From the NCBI RefSeq assembly GCF_021390935.1, contig NZ_JAJPUI010000010.1:1-64000 (forward strand): a DNA stretch of 64,000 nt, read 5' to 3'. A program made the translations under genes and the position numbers. The notes under the pieces were generated by a model. The model saw nothing but the letters and a program-made list of their open reading frames with translations. It was not told the DNA's origin and made no database searches. Source of the DNA: Streptomyces sp. CC228A. Lineage in GTDB: Bacteria > Actinomycetota > Actinomycetes > Streptomycetales > Streptomycetaceae. Each line of letters starts with the position of its first letter. Within the stretch, counting starts at the first letter, position 1. Below, one piece after another: positions 8,528 to 16,930 of the stretch.

Positions 8528-9664
8528 TCAGGCCCGCACCAGCCCGCCGGGGCCCCGGGCGCCGAGGGCCTCCGAGGCCATGGCGGGCTCGGCGGACTTC
8601 CCGAACTCCGCGGACTCCGCGGGCTTCCCGGGCTCCGCGGACTTCCCGGACTTCCCGGACTCCGCGGGCTCCGCGGGCTCCTCGGCGGGCGTTTGCAGGG
8701 CGTGCCGCAGGACCCGCTCCCGTTCGGCGGGCCCGGTGGCCGCGAGGAGCGCGCTCAGCACGGCGATCCTGGCCTGCCCGGCGCGCAGGGTGCCGGTCGG
8801 CACGGCGCCCGCGGCGACGAGGTCGACGGCGCCGCCGTGGGTGTAGATCTCGGTGACGGGCCCGGAGGGGACCCGCGTGGTGAGGGCGACCAGCACACCG
8901 CGGGCCCGGGCGGCGGCGACGGCGTCGACGATCTCGGGGGTGGCGTTGCCGGCGCCGGTCGCGACCAGGACGACGCCCTGCGCCCCGGCGTCCACGGCGG
9001 CGTTCAGCAGCAGGGCGTCGCCGTCGGCGTGGTGCATGACCATGTCCACCCGGGGCAGCGGGGAGGACACGTCCGGCAGCGGCAGCGCGGCGGGCCGCCG
9101 GGGGTGGCGCAGGACGGAGACCTTCCCGAAGCCGATGGTGCCGATCCGGGGGCCGGACGGGTCGGCGAAGGCGTCGGCGGCGACGGTCTGCGTCTTCACC
9201 GTGCCGCGGGCGGCGTGCGCCTTGCCGTCGAAGGCGACGAGCACGCCGAGACCGCGGGTGCGGGCGGCGGTGAGCAGGGCGTCGTGGAGGTTGCGGGGCC
9301 CGTCGCCGTCCTCCGCGTCGAGCGGCAGCTGGGCACCGGTGAACACGACGGGGCGCGGGTCGTCGTGGTGGAGGTCCACCAGGAACGCGGACTCCTCCAG
9401 CGTGTCGGTGCCGTGCGTGACGACGACGCCGTCGACGCCCGGGTCCTTGAGCACCTCGTGCACGGTGCGCAGCAGGGTGAGCTGGTGCGCGGTGGTGAGC
9501 CGCGGGCTGTTGACGCTGAAGAGGTCGACGACCTCGATGGTGACGCCCTCCGGTACGGCGGCGGTCGCCATGACCTCCTGCCCGTCGGCGTCGGCGGCGA
9601 AGCCGGAGCCCTGCCAGCGGCTGGCTATGGTGCCGCCGGTGCTGATGACGACGATCCGTGCCAC
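8528..9664 (-). CDS. L-asparaginase (cytoplasmic, AnsA/B-like fold)
   Basis: Hydrolyses L-asparagine to aspartate and ammonia. The GTG start at 9664 (VARIVVISTGG) is chosen over upstream starts because it gives a normal N-terminus and has GGGAGAGG upstream. Both catalytic threonine loops are present: TGGTIAS at 9-15 and THGTDTLEES at about 83-92. No signal peptide is visible, so it should be cytoplasmic. The C-terminal ~45 residues are a Glu/Ser/Gly/Lys repeat tail (SGKSGKSAEPGKPAES) with no family counterpart. It is the first gene of a leftward pair with aspA and is divergent from an AsnC/Lrp regulator. Confidence 0.93.
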   Translation of the reverse strand: MARIVVISTGGTIASRWQGSGFAADADGQEVMATAAVPEGVTIEVVDLFSVNSPRLTTAHQLTLLRTVHEVLKDPGVDGVVVTHGTDTLEESAFLVDLHHDDPRPVVFTGAQLPLDAEDGDGPRNLHDALLTAARTRGLGVLVAFDGKAHAARGTVKTQTVAADAFADPSGPRIGTIGFGKVSVLRHPRRPAALPLPDVSSPLPRVDMVMHHADGDALLLNAAVDAGAQGVVLVATGAGNATPEIVDAVAAARARGVLVALTTRVPSGPVTEIYTHGGAVDLVAAGAVPTGTLRAGQARIAVLSALLAATGPAERERVLRHALQTPAEEPAEPAESGKSGKSAEPGKPAESAEFGKSAEPAMASEALGARGPGGLVRA

Positions 9665-9681
9665 GGTGTCCGCCTCTCCCT

Positions 9682-9699
9682 CGCTCAGAACACTGAGCG
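9682..9699. promoter_or_regulatory. inverted repeat in the asparaginase/asnC divergent promoter
   Basis: CGCTCAG-AACA-CTGAGCG is a perfect 7-bp inverted repeat 18 bases upstream of the asparaginase start in the 113-base divergent region. GCGCAA boxes (9697-9702, about 9720) and an opposed TTGCGC near 9771 lie alongside. This is the expected place for Lrp/AsnC binding; the assignment is inference. Confidence 0.5.
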
Positions 9700-9777
9700 C
9701 AAGGATAGGAAAATCTGTGCGCAATGTGATCGCCAGTTCGCTCGGCCCAGCGGGCTCACGTGGCGGATAATTGCGCC

Positions 9778-10233
9778 ATGGACGCGATCGACCGGGCAAT
9801 CTTGCGTGAGCTTCAGAACGATGGGCGGCTCACCAACCAGGAGCTGGCCCAGCGGGTCGGGCTCACCCCCTCCCCCTGTATGCGCCGGGTGCGGCAGTTG
9901 GAGGAGGACGGGGTGATCCGCGGCTACCGCGCGGTGATCGACCCGGAGGCCGTGGACCGCGGCTTCGAGGTGCTGGTGTCCATCGAGGTCAGACGGGACC
10001 GCGAGGTGGTGGAGTCGTTCGAGGCCGCCCTCCAGGACATCCCGGACGTCATCGAGGCGTACCGCCTGTTCGGCAGCCCCGGCTGCCTGCTGCGGATCGC
10101 CGTGGCCGACCTGCGCGCGTACGAGCGCCTCTGGATCGAGAAGCTGACCGCCCTCGCCGGGGTGACGGAGGTCAACTCGCAGATCATCATGAAACGCATC
10201 AAGGAGCCCCGGGGCCTACCCGTGGACGGCTGA
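9778..10233 (+). CDS. Lrp/AsnC-family regulator
   Basis: A 151-residue feast/famine regulator. The N-terminal HTH (DAIDRAILRELQNDGR, then LTNQELAQRVGLTPSPCMRR) occupies residues 1-60, followed by a RAM/AsnC ligand domain (VSIEV to EVNSQIIMKR). Such proteins bind amino acids and control neighbouring metabolic genes as multimers. It is divergent from asparaginase-aspartase, so asparagine or aspartate is a plausible effector. Its 3' end overlaps the convergent FAD-oxidoreductase gene by 18 bases. Confidence 0.92.
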   Translation: MDAIDRAILRELQNDGRLTNQELAQRVGLTPSPCMRRVRQLEEDGVIRGYRAVIDPEAVDRGFEVLVSIEVRRDREVVESFEAALQDIPDVIEAYRLFGSPGCLLRIAVADLRAYERLWIEKLTALAGVTEVNSQIIMKRIKEPRGLPVDG

Positions 10234-11633
10234 CCCCGCGGGCTCGGCGCGGTCGAGCCGGTCCAGCACGGCTTGTTCCGCCGGGGTGAGGGGCGGTCCG
10301 GCCAGCGGCGGCAGGGCGGGGCCCGCCAGGGCGGCCAGCAGCAGGGACGGCCGCAGGAGGCGGGTGGCGTCCGCGGTGAGGTTGGTGACGTCGGCCATGG
10401 CCGTGGTGACGCGGTACGAACCGGTGGCGGCCCGCGTCAGGCGGCGGGCGTAGCCGGTGACCAGGTGGTCGGCGAGGGTGGGCCGCTTGCCGCGTACGTC
10501 GGGGAACCATATGTCCTGCGCGGTGCTGAGCGCCCACGCCGCCTCGACCCAGCGCGCGGCGGCCCGCTGCACGCGCCGGGCGAGCCCGGGGCGGCGAGGC
10601 CGGCGGCGCGCGCCTCGTCCGCGAGGGAGCGGGCGCCGAGCGCGGCGACGGACATCCCCTGCCCGTACACCGGGTTGAAGGTGGCGACGGCGTCGCCGAG
10701 GACGACGAGGCCGTCCGGCCACAGCCGGCTCTTCTCGAAGCGGCGGCGGCCGTTGCGGGTGCTGCGGCTGAGGGTGACGCCGGTGAGCGGCTCCGCACCG
10801 GAGACGAGCCGGCCGACGACGGGGTGGCGCAGGTCGAGCGCGTACCGGAGGAAGCCGTCGGGGTCGGCGGGCGGTTCGGCGCCGCGGGTGCCGCACAGGC
10901 TGACCATCCAGCGGCCGCCCTCGATGGGGACGACGGTGCCGCACGTGCCGGGGCGGCCGCCGTAGGGGTCGGCGTGCACGGTGGTGAGCGGGAACCCTTC
11001 GGCGCCTTCGGGGACGCGGTAGATGCGGGACGCGTTGACGAGCCCGGAGTCCACGACGTCTTCCGGGACGCCGGTGATGCCGAGGGCGTCGAGCCAGTGC
11101 ACGGCGCGTGAGCCGCGGCCACTGGCGTCGACGACGAGGTCGGCGTGCAGGTCCTCCTCCGGGCCGCCGTCCGGTGCGACGCGCACCCCGGTGACGCGCC
11201 GGGCGGTGCCGAGGAGCCGTACGGCCTGCGTGCGGGCGCGCAGGGTGACGCCGGCGCGCGCGAGGACGGCGGCGCGGACGGTGTGGTCGATCAGGTCGCG
11301 GCTGCACGTGGTGAGGCGGTGGCCGTCGTGGCGCCAGCGGCGCAGCCAGCCGTCGGACGTGAACAGCACCATGCCGGACGTCATGGAGATGTGGTGCGCC
11401 CCGGCGGCGAGCAGCTGCCCGTGCGCCCCGGGGACGAGTTCCTCCATGGCGCGGGCCCCGCCGGGCAGCAGGATGTGGGCGTGCCGCCCCTGCGGGAGGC
11501 CCTTGCGGGGCCGGGGCTCGTCCGGCAGCGTGTCGCGGTCGAGCACGGTCACGGTGTCGGCGACCGGTGCCAGGGCGGCGGCGGCGAGCATGCCGGCCAG
11601 CCCTGCTCCGATGACGACTGCGCTACGGGGCAT
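10216..11633 (-). CDS. FAD-dependent oxidoreductase (one frameshift)
   Basis: A flavoprotein of the FAD-dependent monooxygenase / geranylgeranyl-reductase-like fold, about 472 residues after joining frames. It starts at ATG 11633 with a Rossmann turn VVIGAGLAG (GxGxxG) and has the later FAD-ribityl motif GDAVATFNPVYGQGMS near 10640-10690. The frame breaks at about 10583-10594 in a CCCGGGG run; one restored base turns APGS into APGLARRVQ and leads to the proper C-terminus. It overlaps the upstream membrane-protein gene by 11 bases, placing it last in the XRE/ImmA/MAB_1171c module. The substrate is unknown. Confidence 0.82.
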
Positions 11634-12966
11634 GGTGCGTCCTGTCCTGGGGGGTGCGGGCGGGGGCGTCGAGGGTGCGGGGCCCCTCGGAGGCGGCGGT
11701 GGGGAGGCTGAGGGACCCCTCGGAGGCGGCGGCGTCGAGGGTGCGGGGCCCCTCGCGGGCGGCAGTGGGAAGGCTGAGGGACCCCTCGGGGTTGGCAGTG
11801 GGGAGGCTGAGGGTCCCCTCGCGGGCGGCGGTGGCGACGGGCGAGGTGGCGAGAGCCCGCGCCAGTTCCACCAGGGCGCTGGGGTCAGCCGCCTCGGTGG
11901 CGTACAGCTGGTACGGGCTCGGGGTCTCCTGCGGCGGCGCGCCGTTGCGGGCGCGGCGGGCGGCGTCGGCGAGCATCGCGGCCTCCGCGACCACGCGGGC
12001 GTCGTGCTCCCCGAGGCCCTGGGCGAGGGCGGTGGTCCTGGCGGCGAGGCGGACACCGTCGTCGAGGTGCGGGGCGAGGACGAGCAGGCCGTCGTGGATG
12101 GACACCTCGCGCTGGTGCAGCCGCTCCTGCGGGGAGTGCCACCACGCGGTCGGCGGTTTGGGGGCGGTCGCGAGGGCGCTGACCTCACCCCACAGCGGGG
12201 CGAGCCTGCGGTGGTCGCGCAGCGCGGTGGCGACGGCGGCGACGGCCGGGCCGACGCGCGGCAGGATGAAGCCGACGGCGCAGGTCAGCGCGCCGAGCGA
12301 GGCCAGGGGCGGCGCCACGAAGGTGGACAGGAAGTCCCAGTCGTAGCCGTGCCAGCGGGCGCCCACGGCAACGTACTTGGTGGCCTGGAAGCCGACCACG
12401 TCCAGCAGGCAGCCCACGGCGATCAGCCGCAGCCCCGTGCGCAGGACGCCGCTCACCTCCCGCTGCCAGGACCAGCACCAGGCCAGCAGCACCAGCTCGG
12501 AGACGCTGTGGCCGAGCAGGTACAGCAGGATCATCTCCCGCATGTACGGGGTGTTCGCGTAGTGGGTGTCGAGGTCGGAGAGCCGCTCCACGGGTGCGTC
12601 GGCGCACGCGAAGAGGACGACGATCGCGGCGATCAGCAGCCCGTAGGCGGCGACGCAGGCGCGGGCGGTGCGCCGGATGCGTTCCACGGGCCCGCCCCGC
12701 CAGTGCAGCAGCACCACCATCAGCGAGCAGCTCATCGCCGACAGCACGGAGTAGGTGAGGGGCGCGCCGAAGTTGGGGATGCCGGTGGCGTCGTTGACGG
12801 CGGCGATGGTGTGGGGCGCGGCGAGGATGAACGTCAGGGCGCTGAGCAGGATCGCCGTGCAGACGGACCGGATCAGCGGATCGCGCAGCGCGGTGCGGGG
12901 ACGGCGCAGCTTCACCGCCATGGCCAGCAGCAGCATGGCCGCGGCCAGGTAGACCACGAGGCTCAT
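11623..12966 (-). CDS. MAB_1171c-family membrane protein, copy 1
   Basis: A 447-residue integral membrane protein of the MAB_1171c putative-transporter group. About seven hydrophobic segments span residues 1-230, with the group's APHTIAAVND and HWRGG motifs. A cytoplasmic helical domain follows (about 260-390), then a tail. The tail (from about 395) is a low-complexity repeat alternating EGSLSLPTA and EGPRTLDA, encoded by ~66-bp tandem units at 11650-11830. The start ATG overlaps the stop of copy 2 as ATGA. The group is common in Streptomyces beside XRE and ImmA/IrrE genes; no substrate is known. Confidence 0.8.
   Translation of the reverse strand: MSLVVYLAAAMLLLAMAVKLRRPRTALRDPLIRSVCTAILLSALTFILAAPHTIAAVNDATGIPNFGAPLTYSVLSAMSCSLMVVLLHWRGGPVERIRRTARACVAAYGLLIAAIVVLFACADAPVERLSDLDTHYANTPYMREMILLYLLGHSVSELVLLAWCWSWQREVSGVLRTGLRLIAVGCLLDVVGFQATKYVAVGARWHGYDWDFLSTFVAPPLASLGALTCAVGFILPRVGPAVAAVATALRDHRRLAPLWGEVSALATAPKPPTAWWHSPQERLHQREVSIHDGLLVLAPHLDDGVRLAARTTALAQGLGEHDARVVAEAAMLADAARRARNGAPPQETPSPYQLYATEAADPSALVELARALATSPVATAAREGTLSLPTANPEGSLSLPTAAREGPRTLDAAASEGSLSLPTAASEGPRTLDAPARTPQDRTHHAP
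11650..11830. repeat. ~66-bp coding tandem repeat in the tail of MAB_1171c copy 1
   Basis: About two and a half diverged copies of a ~66-bp unit alternating GGGGCCCCTCG and GGGACCCCTCG boxes. All stay in frame and encode the EGSLSLPTA / EGPRTLDA tail. Confidence 0.7.
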
Positions 12967-14719
12967 GCGGCTCCGCCCTCCACCACGGTCCCGGCGACGG
13001 TGGCGGTACGGGCGGCGGCGACGAGCGGCGAGGTGTGCAGGGCCCGCGCGATCTGCACCAGCGCGGCGGGCACGGGCGCGCCGGCCGGGCCGCCCGGCGG
13101 CAGGGGTCCCGCGGCCGGGGCGTCCCAGGACGCGGTCATCGCCGGCGGGGAGTCCCAGAGCAGGGGCGCTGCGGGCGGCGGATCCGGCGGCAGGGGCCCT
13201 GCGGCGGGGGTGGACGGCGGCTCGCTGACGGCGGGGGTGGACGGCGGCTCGCTGACGGCGGCGGGGCCGCCTGGCAGCGCGGCGCGGACGGCCGCGGCGG
13301 CATTTCCAGACGCGGTACTGCTGTGGCCCGGCTCCGGCAAGCCCCGCCGGTCGCCGCCGGCGGGGGCGCCCGCTGACGTGCCGCGGACGGCCGCAGCGGC
13401 AGGGTCTCCAGACGCGGTACTGCTGTGGCCCGGCTCCAGGAAGCCCCGCGGGTCGCCGCCGGCGGGGGCGCCCGCTGACGTGCCGCGGACGGCCGCGGCG
13501 GGGGCGGTCGGCGTCGGGGGCGCCGCGGCCGCGCCGAGGTGGAGTGACACGGCGGGCCAGGCGGCGGGGGCCGGCCGCGCGAGGCAGGCCGGGGTTCCCC
13601 CCGGCGCAGCGGACGCCCCCGGTCCGTACCGCCCCGCGACTCCGTGCCGCCCGCCGCCTCCCCCGCACGCCCCGCGCTTCCCGGTCCTGCGGGGTCGGTC
13701 AGCGGGGTGCGGGCCGCCGCGGCGATGACGGCGGCCCAGGCGGTGGCCTCGGCCCGCGCCCGGTCGCCGGTGGCGCGCAGGGCGGCCTGGTAGGTGTGCT
13801 CGTGCAGGGCCCGGTCGAAGAGCGGCGCCAAGTGCGCGAGGGCGTTGTGGATGCTGCTCTCCCGGCACACCAGGAGGGCGGCGGGCGACAGCCCGCACGA
13901 GCCGGGCGCCCGCAGCGCGCGGCGGGCCAGCACGGGCGCCAGTTCGCGCTCCAGCGGACCGAGCCGCCGGTAGGTGCGCCAGTCGCGGGCGCCCTCCGCC
14001 AGCCGCGGACCCACCAGCGGGATGACGTATCCCACGGCGGACAGCACGGCGGCGACGGCGATGGCCCGCGGGGCGACCGTCGTACTGAGCTCCGCCCAGT
14101 CCCGGCCCGACCAGCGCGCCACCACGGCCGCCAGCTTGGCCAGCGCGAACGCCGCGATCCCCGCCGAACCCGCCGTCAGCAGCCGCAGCCCGGCCAGCAC
14201 CCAGCCGCGCACCTCCCGGGCCCACCGCCGGCACAGGACGCAGGTGGCCGCGGCCGCGGTGAGCAGCCCCGCCAGGTACAGCAGCACCATCTCGCGGATG
14301 AACGGCGTGGCGGCGTAGTACGTGTCGAGGTCGGCGCGGCGCTCCACGGGGGCGTCCCCGAGCACGAACAGCACCACGATGGCCGCGACGAGCAGCGCGT
14401 ACCCGCCGATCCAGCGGCGGGTGGCGGTCCGCACGCCCGGACCGCCCCGCCAGTGCACGAGCAGCACCAGGCAGGACGCGCTGAAAGCGGTGATGACCGA
14501 GTACGTGAGGGGGGCGGCGAGGTTGGGGACGCCGCTGAGCCGGTTGACCGCGGCGATCGTCGACGGCGCGCCCAGCAGGAAGGAGGCGGCGCCCAGCACG
14601 AACACGGCGGTGATGGCGAGCACCATGGGTTCGCGCCGGTGCCGCAGCAGGTCGGGGGCCTTCACGGCGAGCCCGAGGCACAGCGCGGCGGCGCCGACGT
14701 ACTGGCTGAGTCCCTGCAC
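12963..14719 (-). CDS. MAB_1171c-family membrane protein, copy 2 (one frameshift)
   Basis: A paralogue of the next gene, about 585 residues when frames are joined. It starts at GTG 14719 (VQGLSQYVG), two bases after the peptidase gene stop. It shares membrane segments and the motifs APSTIAAVN, PLTYSV and LVHWRGGPG. The body frame and the true C-terminal frame differ; loss of one base at about 13640-13720 explains this. The distal frame is chosen because it ends in ALVQIARALHTSPLVAAART, matching ALVELARALATSPVATAARE in copy 1. The tail holds two copies of a ~38-residue repeat (VRGTSAGAPAGGD...EPGHSSTASG). Confidence 0.75.
13285..13510. repeat. ~115-bp tandem duplication in the tail of MAB_1171c copy 2
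   Basis: Two near-identical ~115-bp units, each running from CCAGACGCGGTACTGCTG to GACGTGCCGCGGACGG. They keep the frame and encode a repeated Gly/Pro/Ser-rich segment. The repeat differs in sequence from that of the paralogue. Confidence 0.75.
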
Positions 14720-14721
14720 GG

Positions 14722-15291
14722 TCAGATCCGCGGCCCGCGGTACCCCAGCGCCGTCCCGATGCGTCCGGCGATCCCGTCGTCGTGCCCGGCGGAGTGCCCG
14801 GGGCCGGAGCAGGGCGAGCCGTGCAGCCAACTGCGCAGGCGGCGCCCCATGAAGAGGCCGAACCGCTCGGCCTCCTGCTCGGTGTGCAGGCTGAAGTCGG
14901 TGCGGGCGGCGATGCTGACGGCGGCGGCCGCGGCCTGCCGCGGGTCGTCGTCGCCGGTCAGCAGGCGGGAGGCGACGGCGGCGCCGCCGACGTGGAGACC
15001 GCAGTCGCCCTTCAGCATGTGCCAGACCTCGTGGAAGAAGATCACGAGCTGGTGCATGGGGGCGGCCCGCTTCTCCACGACGATGATGTCGTGCGTCTTC
15101 AGCTCCAGCCACAGTCCGCTGGCCGTGTGGGGCGGGAAGACCTCCTCGCAGAGGACGACGCGGCGGCCCCGGATCTCGGCCACGGCCGCCACCAGGGCCG
15201 CGAACAGCTCCTCGCGGGTGGTGGGAGGGCACAGCCGCATGCGACCGGCGATGTCGTCGGCGAGCCGCCGCATCTCCTTGCTCTTGCTCAC
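14722..15291 (-). CDS. ImmA/IrrE-type metallopeptidase-like protein
   Basis: A roughly 189-residue protein with the zincin motif HEVWH (15019-15033), preceded by IIVVEKRAAPMHQLVIFF and followed by a later acidic helix, as in ImmA/IrrE peptidases. These cleave partner XRE-family repressors in the cytoplasm. The start is placed at GTG 15291, which has a G-rich box upstream; ATG 15315 would add eight residues but has no ribosome site. It lies between the XRE gene and two membrane-protein genes, all leftward, so cleavage of that XRE protein is a natural hypothesis, not shown by sequence. Confidence 0.8.
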   Translation of the reverse strand: MSKSKEMRRLADDIAGRMRLCPPTTREELFAALVAAVAEIRGRRVVLCEEVFPPHTASGLWLELKTHDIIVVEKRAAPMHQLVIFFHEVWHMLKGDCGLHVGGAAVASRLLTGDDDPRQAAAAAVSIAARTDFSLHTEQEAERFGLFMGRRLRSWLHGSPCSGPGHSAGHDDGIAGRIGTALGYRGPRI

Positions 15292-15967
15292 CCTTCCCCC
15301 CGGAAGCGACGTCATGGTGTGGGCACCGGCAAATATGCCAAGTCGGACGCGCGTTGAGCCACAACTTCCCGCAGCGCAGCAGGAACCTGAGGGGTACGCG
15401 AAAGCGACGCAGCAGGACAACGCAGACGGCGCACCGCGCCCCGGAAGGCCGGTATTCCCCTTGCGCTGCCGGGAGCTCGGGCGCTCGGCGGCGGCGTGCG
15501 GGGCTGCGCGCGCGGGCCGAGGGGTCGCAGCCGTTCCGGGCGGGGCCCGATGGGCAGCCGTACCGGCGTGGAGGTCCCGATGGGCAGCCGTACCGGCGCG
15601 GAGGTCCCGGTCGCCACCCGACACGGACGGGATGAGGCGGCTGCACGGGACCCGCGTACGCACGGGCACGGGCACGGGCACGGGCACGGACCGCACCGGG
15701 CCGCGGGCACGGGCACGAGCCGCACCGGGGCGCCGCGACACCGACCCGGGCACGAGAACGGCCCACACCGGAGCACCGCGACACCAACCCGGGCCGCGGG
15801 CACGAGCCGCACCCGGGCACCGCGACACCAACCCGGGCCGCGGGCACGAGCCGCACCCGGGCACCGCGACACCAACCCGGGCACGGGCACGGCCCACACC
15901 GGAGCACCGCGACACCAACCCGGGCACGGGCACAAGCCGCGCCGGGGCGCCGGGGCGCGGTGCGGTC
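15292..15967. repeat. repeat-filled spacer between XRE and ImmA genes
   Basis: No credible gene. There are three repeat types: two 30-bp copies of GATGGGCAGCCGTACCGGCG... at 15549-15578 and 15579-15608; a run of GGCACG hexamers at about 15660-15690; and a ~44-bp unit containing GCACCGCGACACCAACCCGG starting at 15773, 15817, 15861 and 15904, plus a variant at 15732. ORFs through it are Pro/Arg or Gly/Ala-rich shadows. Confidence 0.75.
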
Positions 15968-16591
15968 TCAGCCGTTCTCGGGCCGCCGGGGTTCCGGGAG
16001 GTCCGCGCCGTCGCCGCTCCCGCCGTTCTTGGCGACGATCACCTCGGCCATCTGCGCCAGCGCAGCCAACTGACGGGGCGTCATCTCATGGGCGCGGGAC
16101 GCGAGGCTGACCAGACCGCTCTCCCGCAGTCGGCCCAGCGGGTCGGCCCTGGCCTCCAGTTCCTGCACCACGGGCTGCAGCGCGTGGCACAGCGCCTCGG
16201 CCTCGTCGGCAGTGAAGAAGCCCGCGGGCAGCCCGAAGAACCGCCGCAGCCGGTCGGCGTGCTCCAGCTTCGGCAGACTGCTCCTGTGCCACTCGGTCAG
16301 CGACTGGCGGCTCACCCCGGCGACCTTCGCCATCTCGTCCAGGGAGTACCGCTTGCCGTCGGGCCTGCGGCGGGTCTCGCGGACGAACTCCAGCCGCTGC
16401 CGCACCCGGTCGGCCAGCGGCACCTCGGGGACGCGGCGGCCCGCGAGCAGGTCGGCGACGATGCCGGCGGGGACACCGGTGCGGTACGACAGGTCGCCGA
16501 CGTCCAGTACGTCGGGGAGGCGGCCCGGCCGGCCGGTCAGCTCCGAGATGCGTGCGAGCACGTCGGCGAGGGGAGCGTGGGCGTCTGTCAC
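15968..16591 (-). CDS. XRE-family regulator
   Basis: A 207-residue DNA-binding protein. The GTG start at 16591 has GGGAG eight bases upstream. The HTH lies near residues 80-120 (SLDEMAKVAGVSRQSLTEWHRSS, then LEHADRLRRFFGLPAGFF), a Cro/CI-like layout seen in Streptomyces XRE proteins paired with ImmA/IrrE peptidases. The C-terminal third is helical (ALAQMAEVIVAKN) and is the likely dimerisation or cleavage region. It heads the leftward module after the repeat spacer and probably represses it. Confidence 0.85.
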   Translation of the reverse strand: MTDAHAPLADVLARISELTGRPGRLPDVLDVGDLSYRTGVPAGIVADLLAGRRVPEVPLADRVRQRLEFVRETRRRPDGKRYSLDEMAKVAGVSRQSLTEWHRSSLPKLEHADRLRRFFGLPAGFFTADEAEALCHALQPVVQELEARADPLGRLRESGLVSLASRAHEMTPRQLAALAQMAEVIVAKNGGSGDGADLPEPRRPENG

Positions 16592-16930
16592 CGGGAGGTC
16601 TCCCTCGGCACTTCGTCTGATCACTGGCTGAGTGCTGACGCGAGGGTAACCGCTCCTGCCATCCCGGACCAGATGGCCAACCAAGCCTGCCCCTTTAGGC
16701 AGGAATAGTTGACACATCTGAGCGCTGGGTAGCAGGATCAACGCGCAACGCAATGATCCGGTCGCAGACCGGTCCGCGGGGGTGCCGCTCACGGGGGTGG
16801 CGGCACCCCGCGCGTCCGCGGCCCGGCGGCTCCGCCGCACCCCCCCCCGTGCACATGCTCGCGCTCCGCCCGCCCCTGAGGCACCGCCCGCCCGCCGGTA
16901 CGTCCCGTCCTCAAGCCCCGGGAGAGCCCG
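16592..16930. promoter_or_regulatory. divergent promoter region, XRE / ATP-grasp
   Basis: Rightwards, TTGACA at 16709-16714 is followed about 15 bases later by TAGCAG, a possible housekeeping promoter. CCTGCC-CCTTTA-GGCAGG (16686-16703) is a small inverted repeat that could be an operator. GGGGTGCCG (16779-16787) pairs with CGGCACCCC (16801-16809) as a hairpin in the ATP-grasp leader. No gene is seen. Confidence 0.45.

Noticed and set aside
15312..15935. Leftward ORFs rich in CPGWCRGA/PVPG repeats
   Set aside because: They are translations of the 44-bp and GGCACG repeats, with no ribosome site and no coding neighbours.
15730..15950. Regular 44-bp repeats as a CRISPR array
   Set aside because: The units are contiguous with no unique spacers, and no cas genes are present.
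13544..16708. A 1,054-codon rightward ORF across the XRE/ImmA/MAB_1171c module
   Set aside because: Runs antisense through four recognisable genes and the repeat spacer; composition is Arg/Gly/His-rich.
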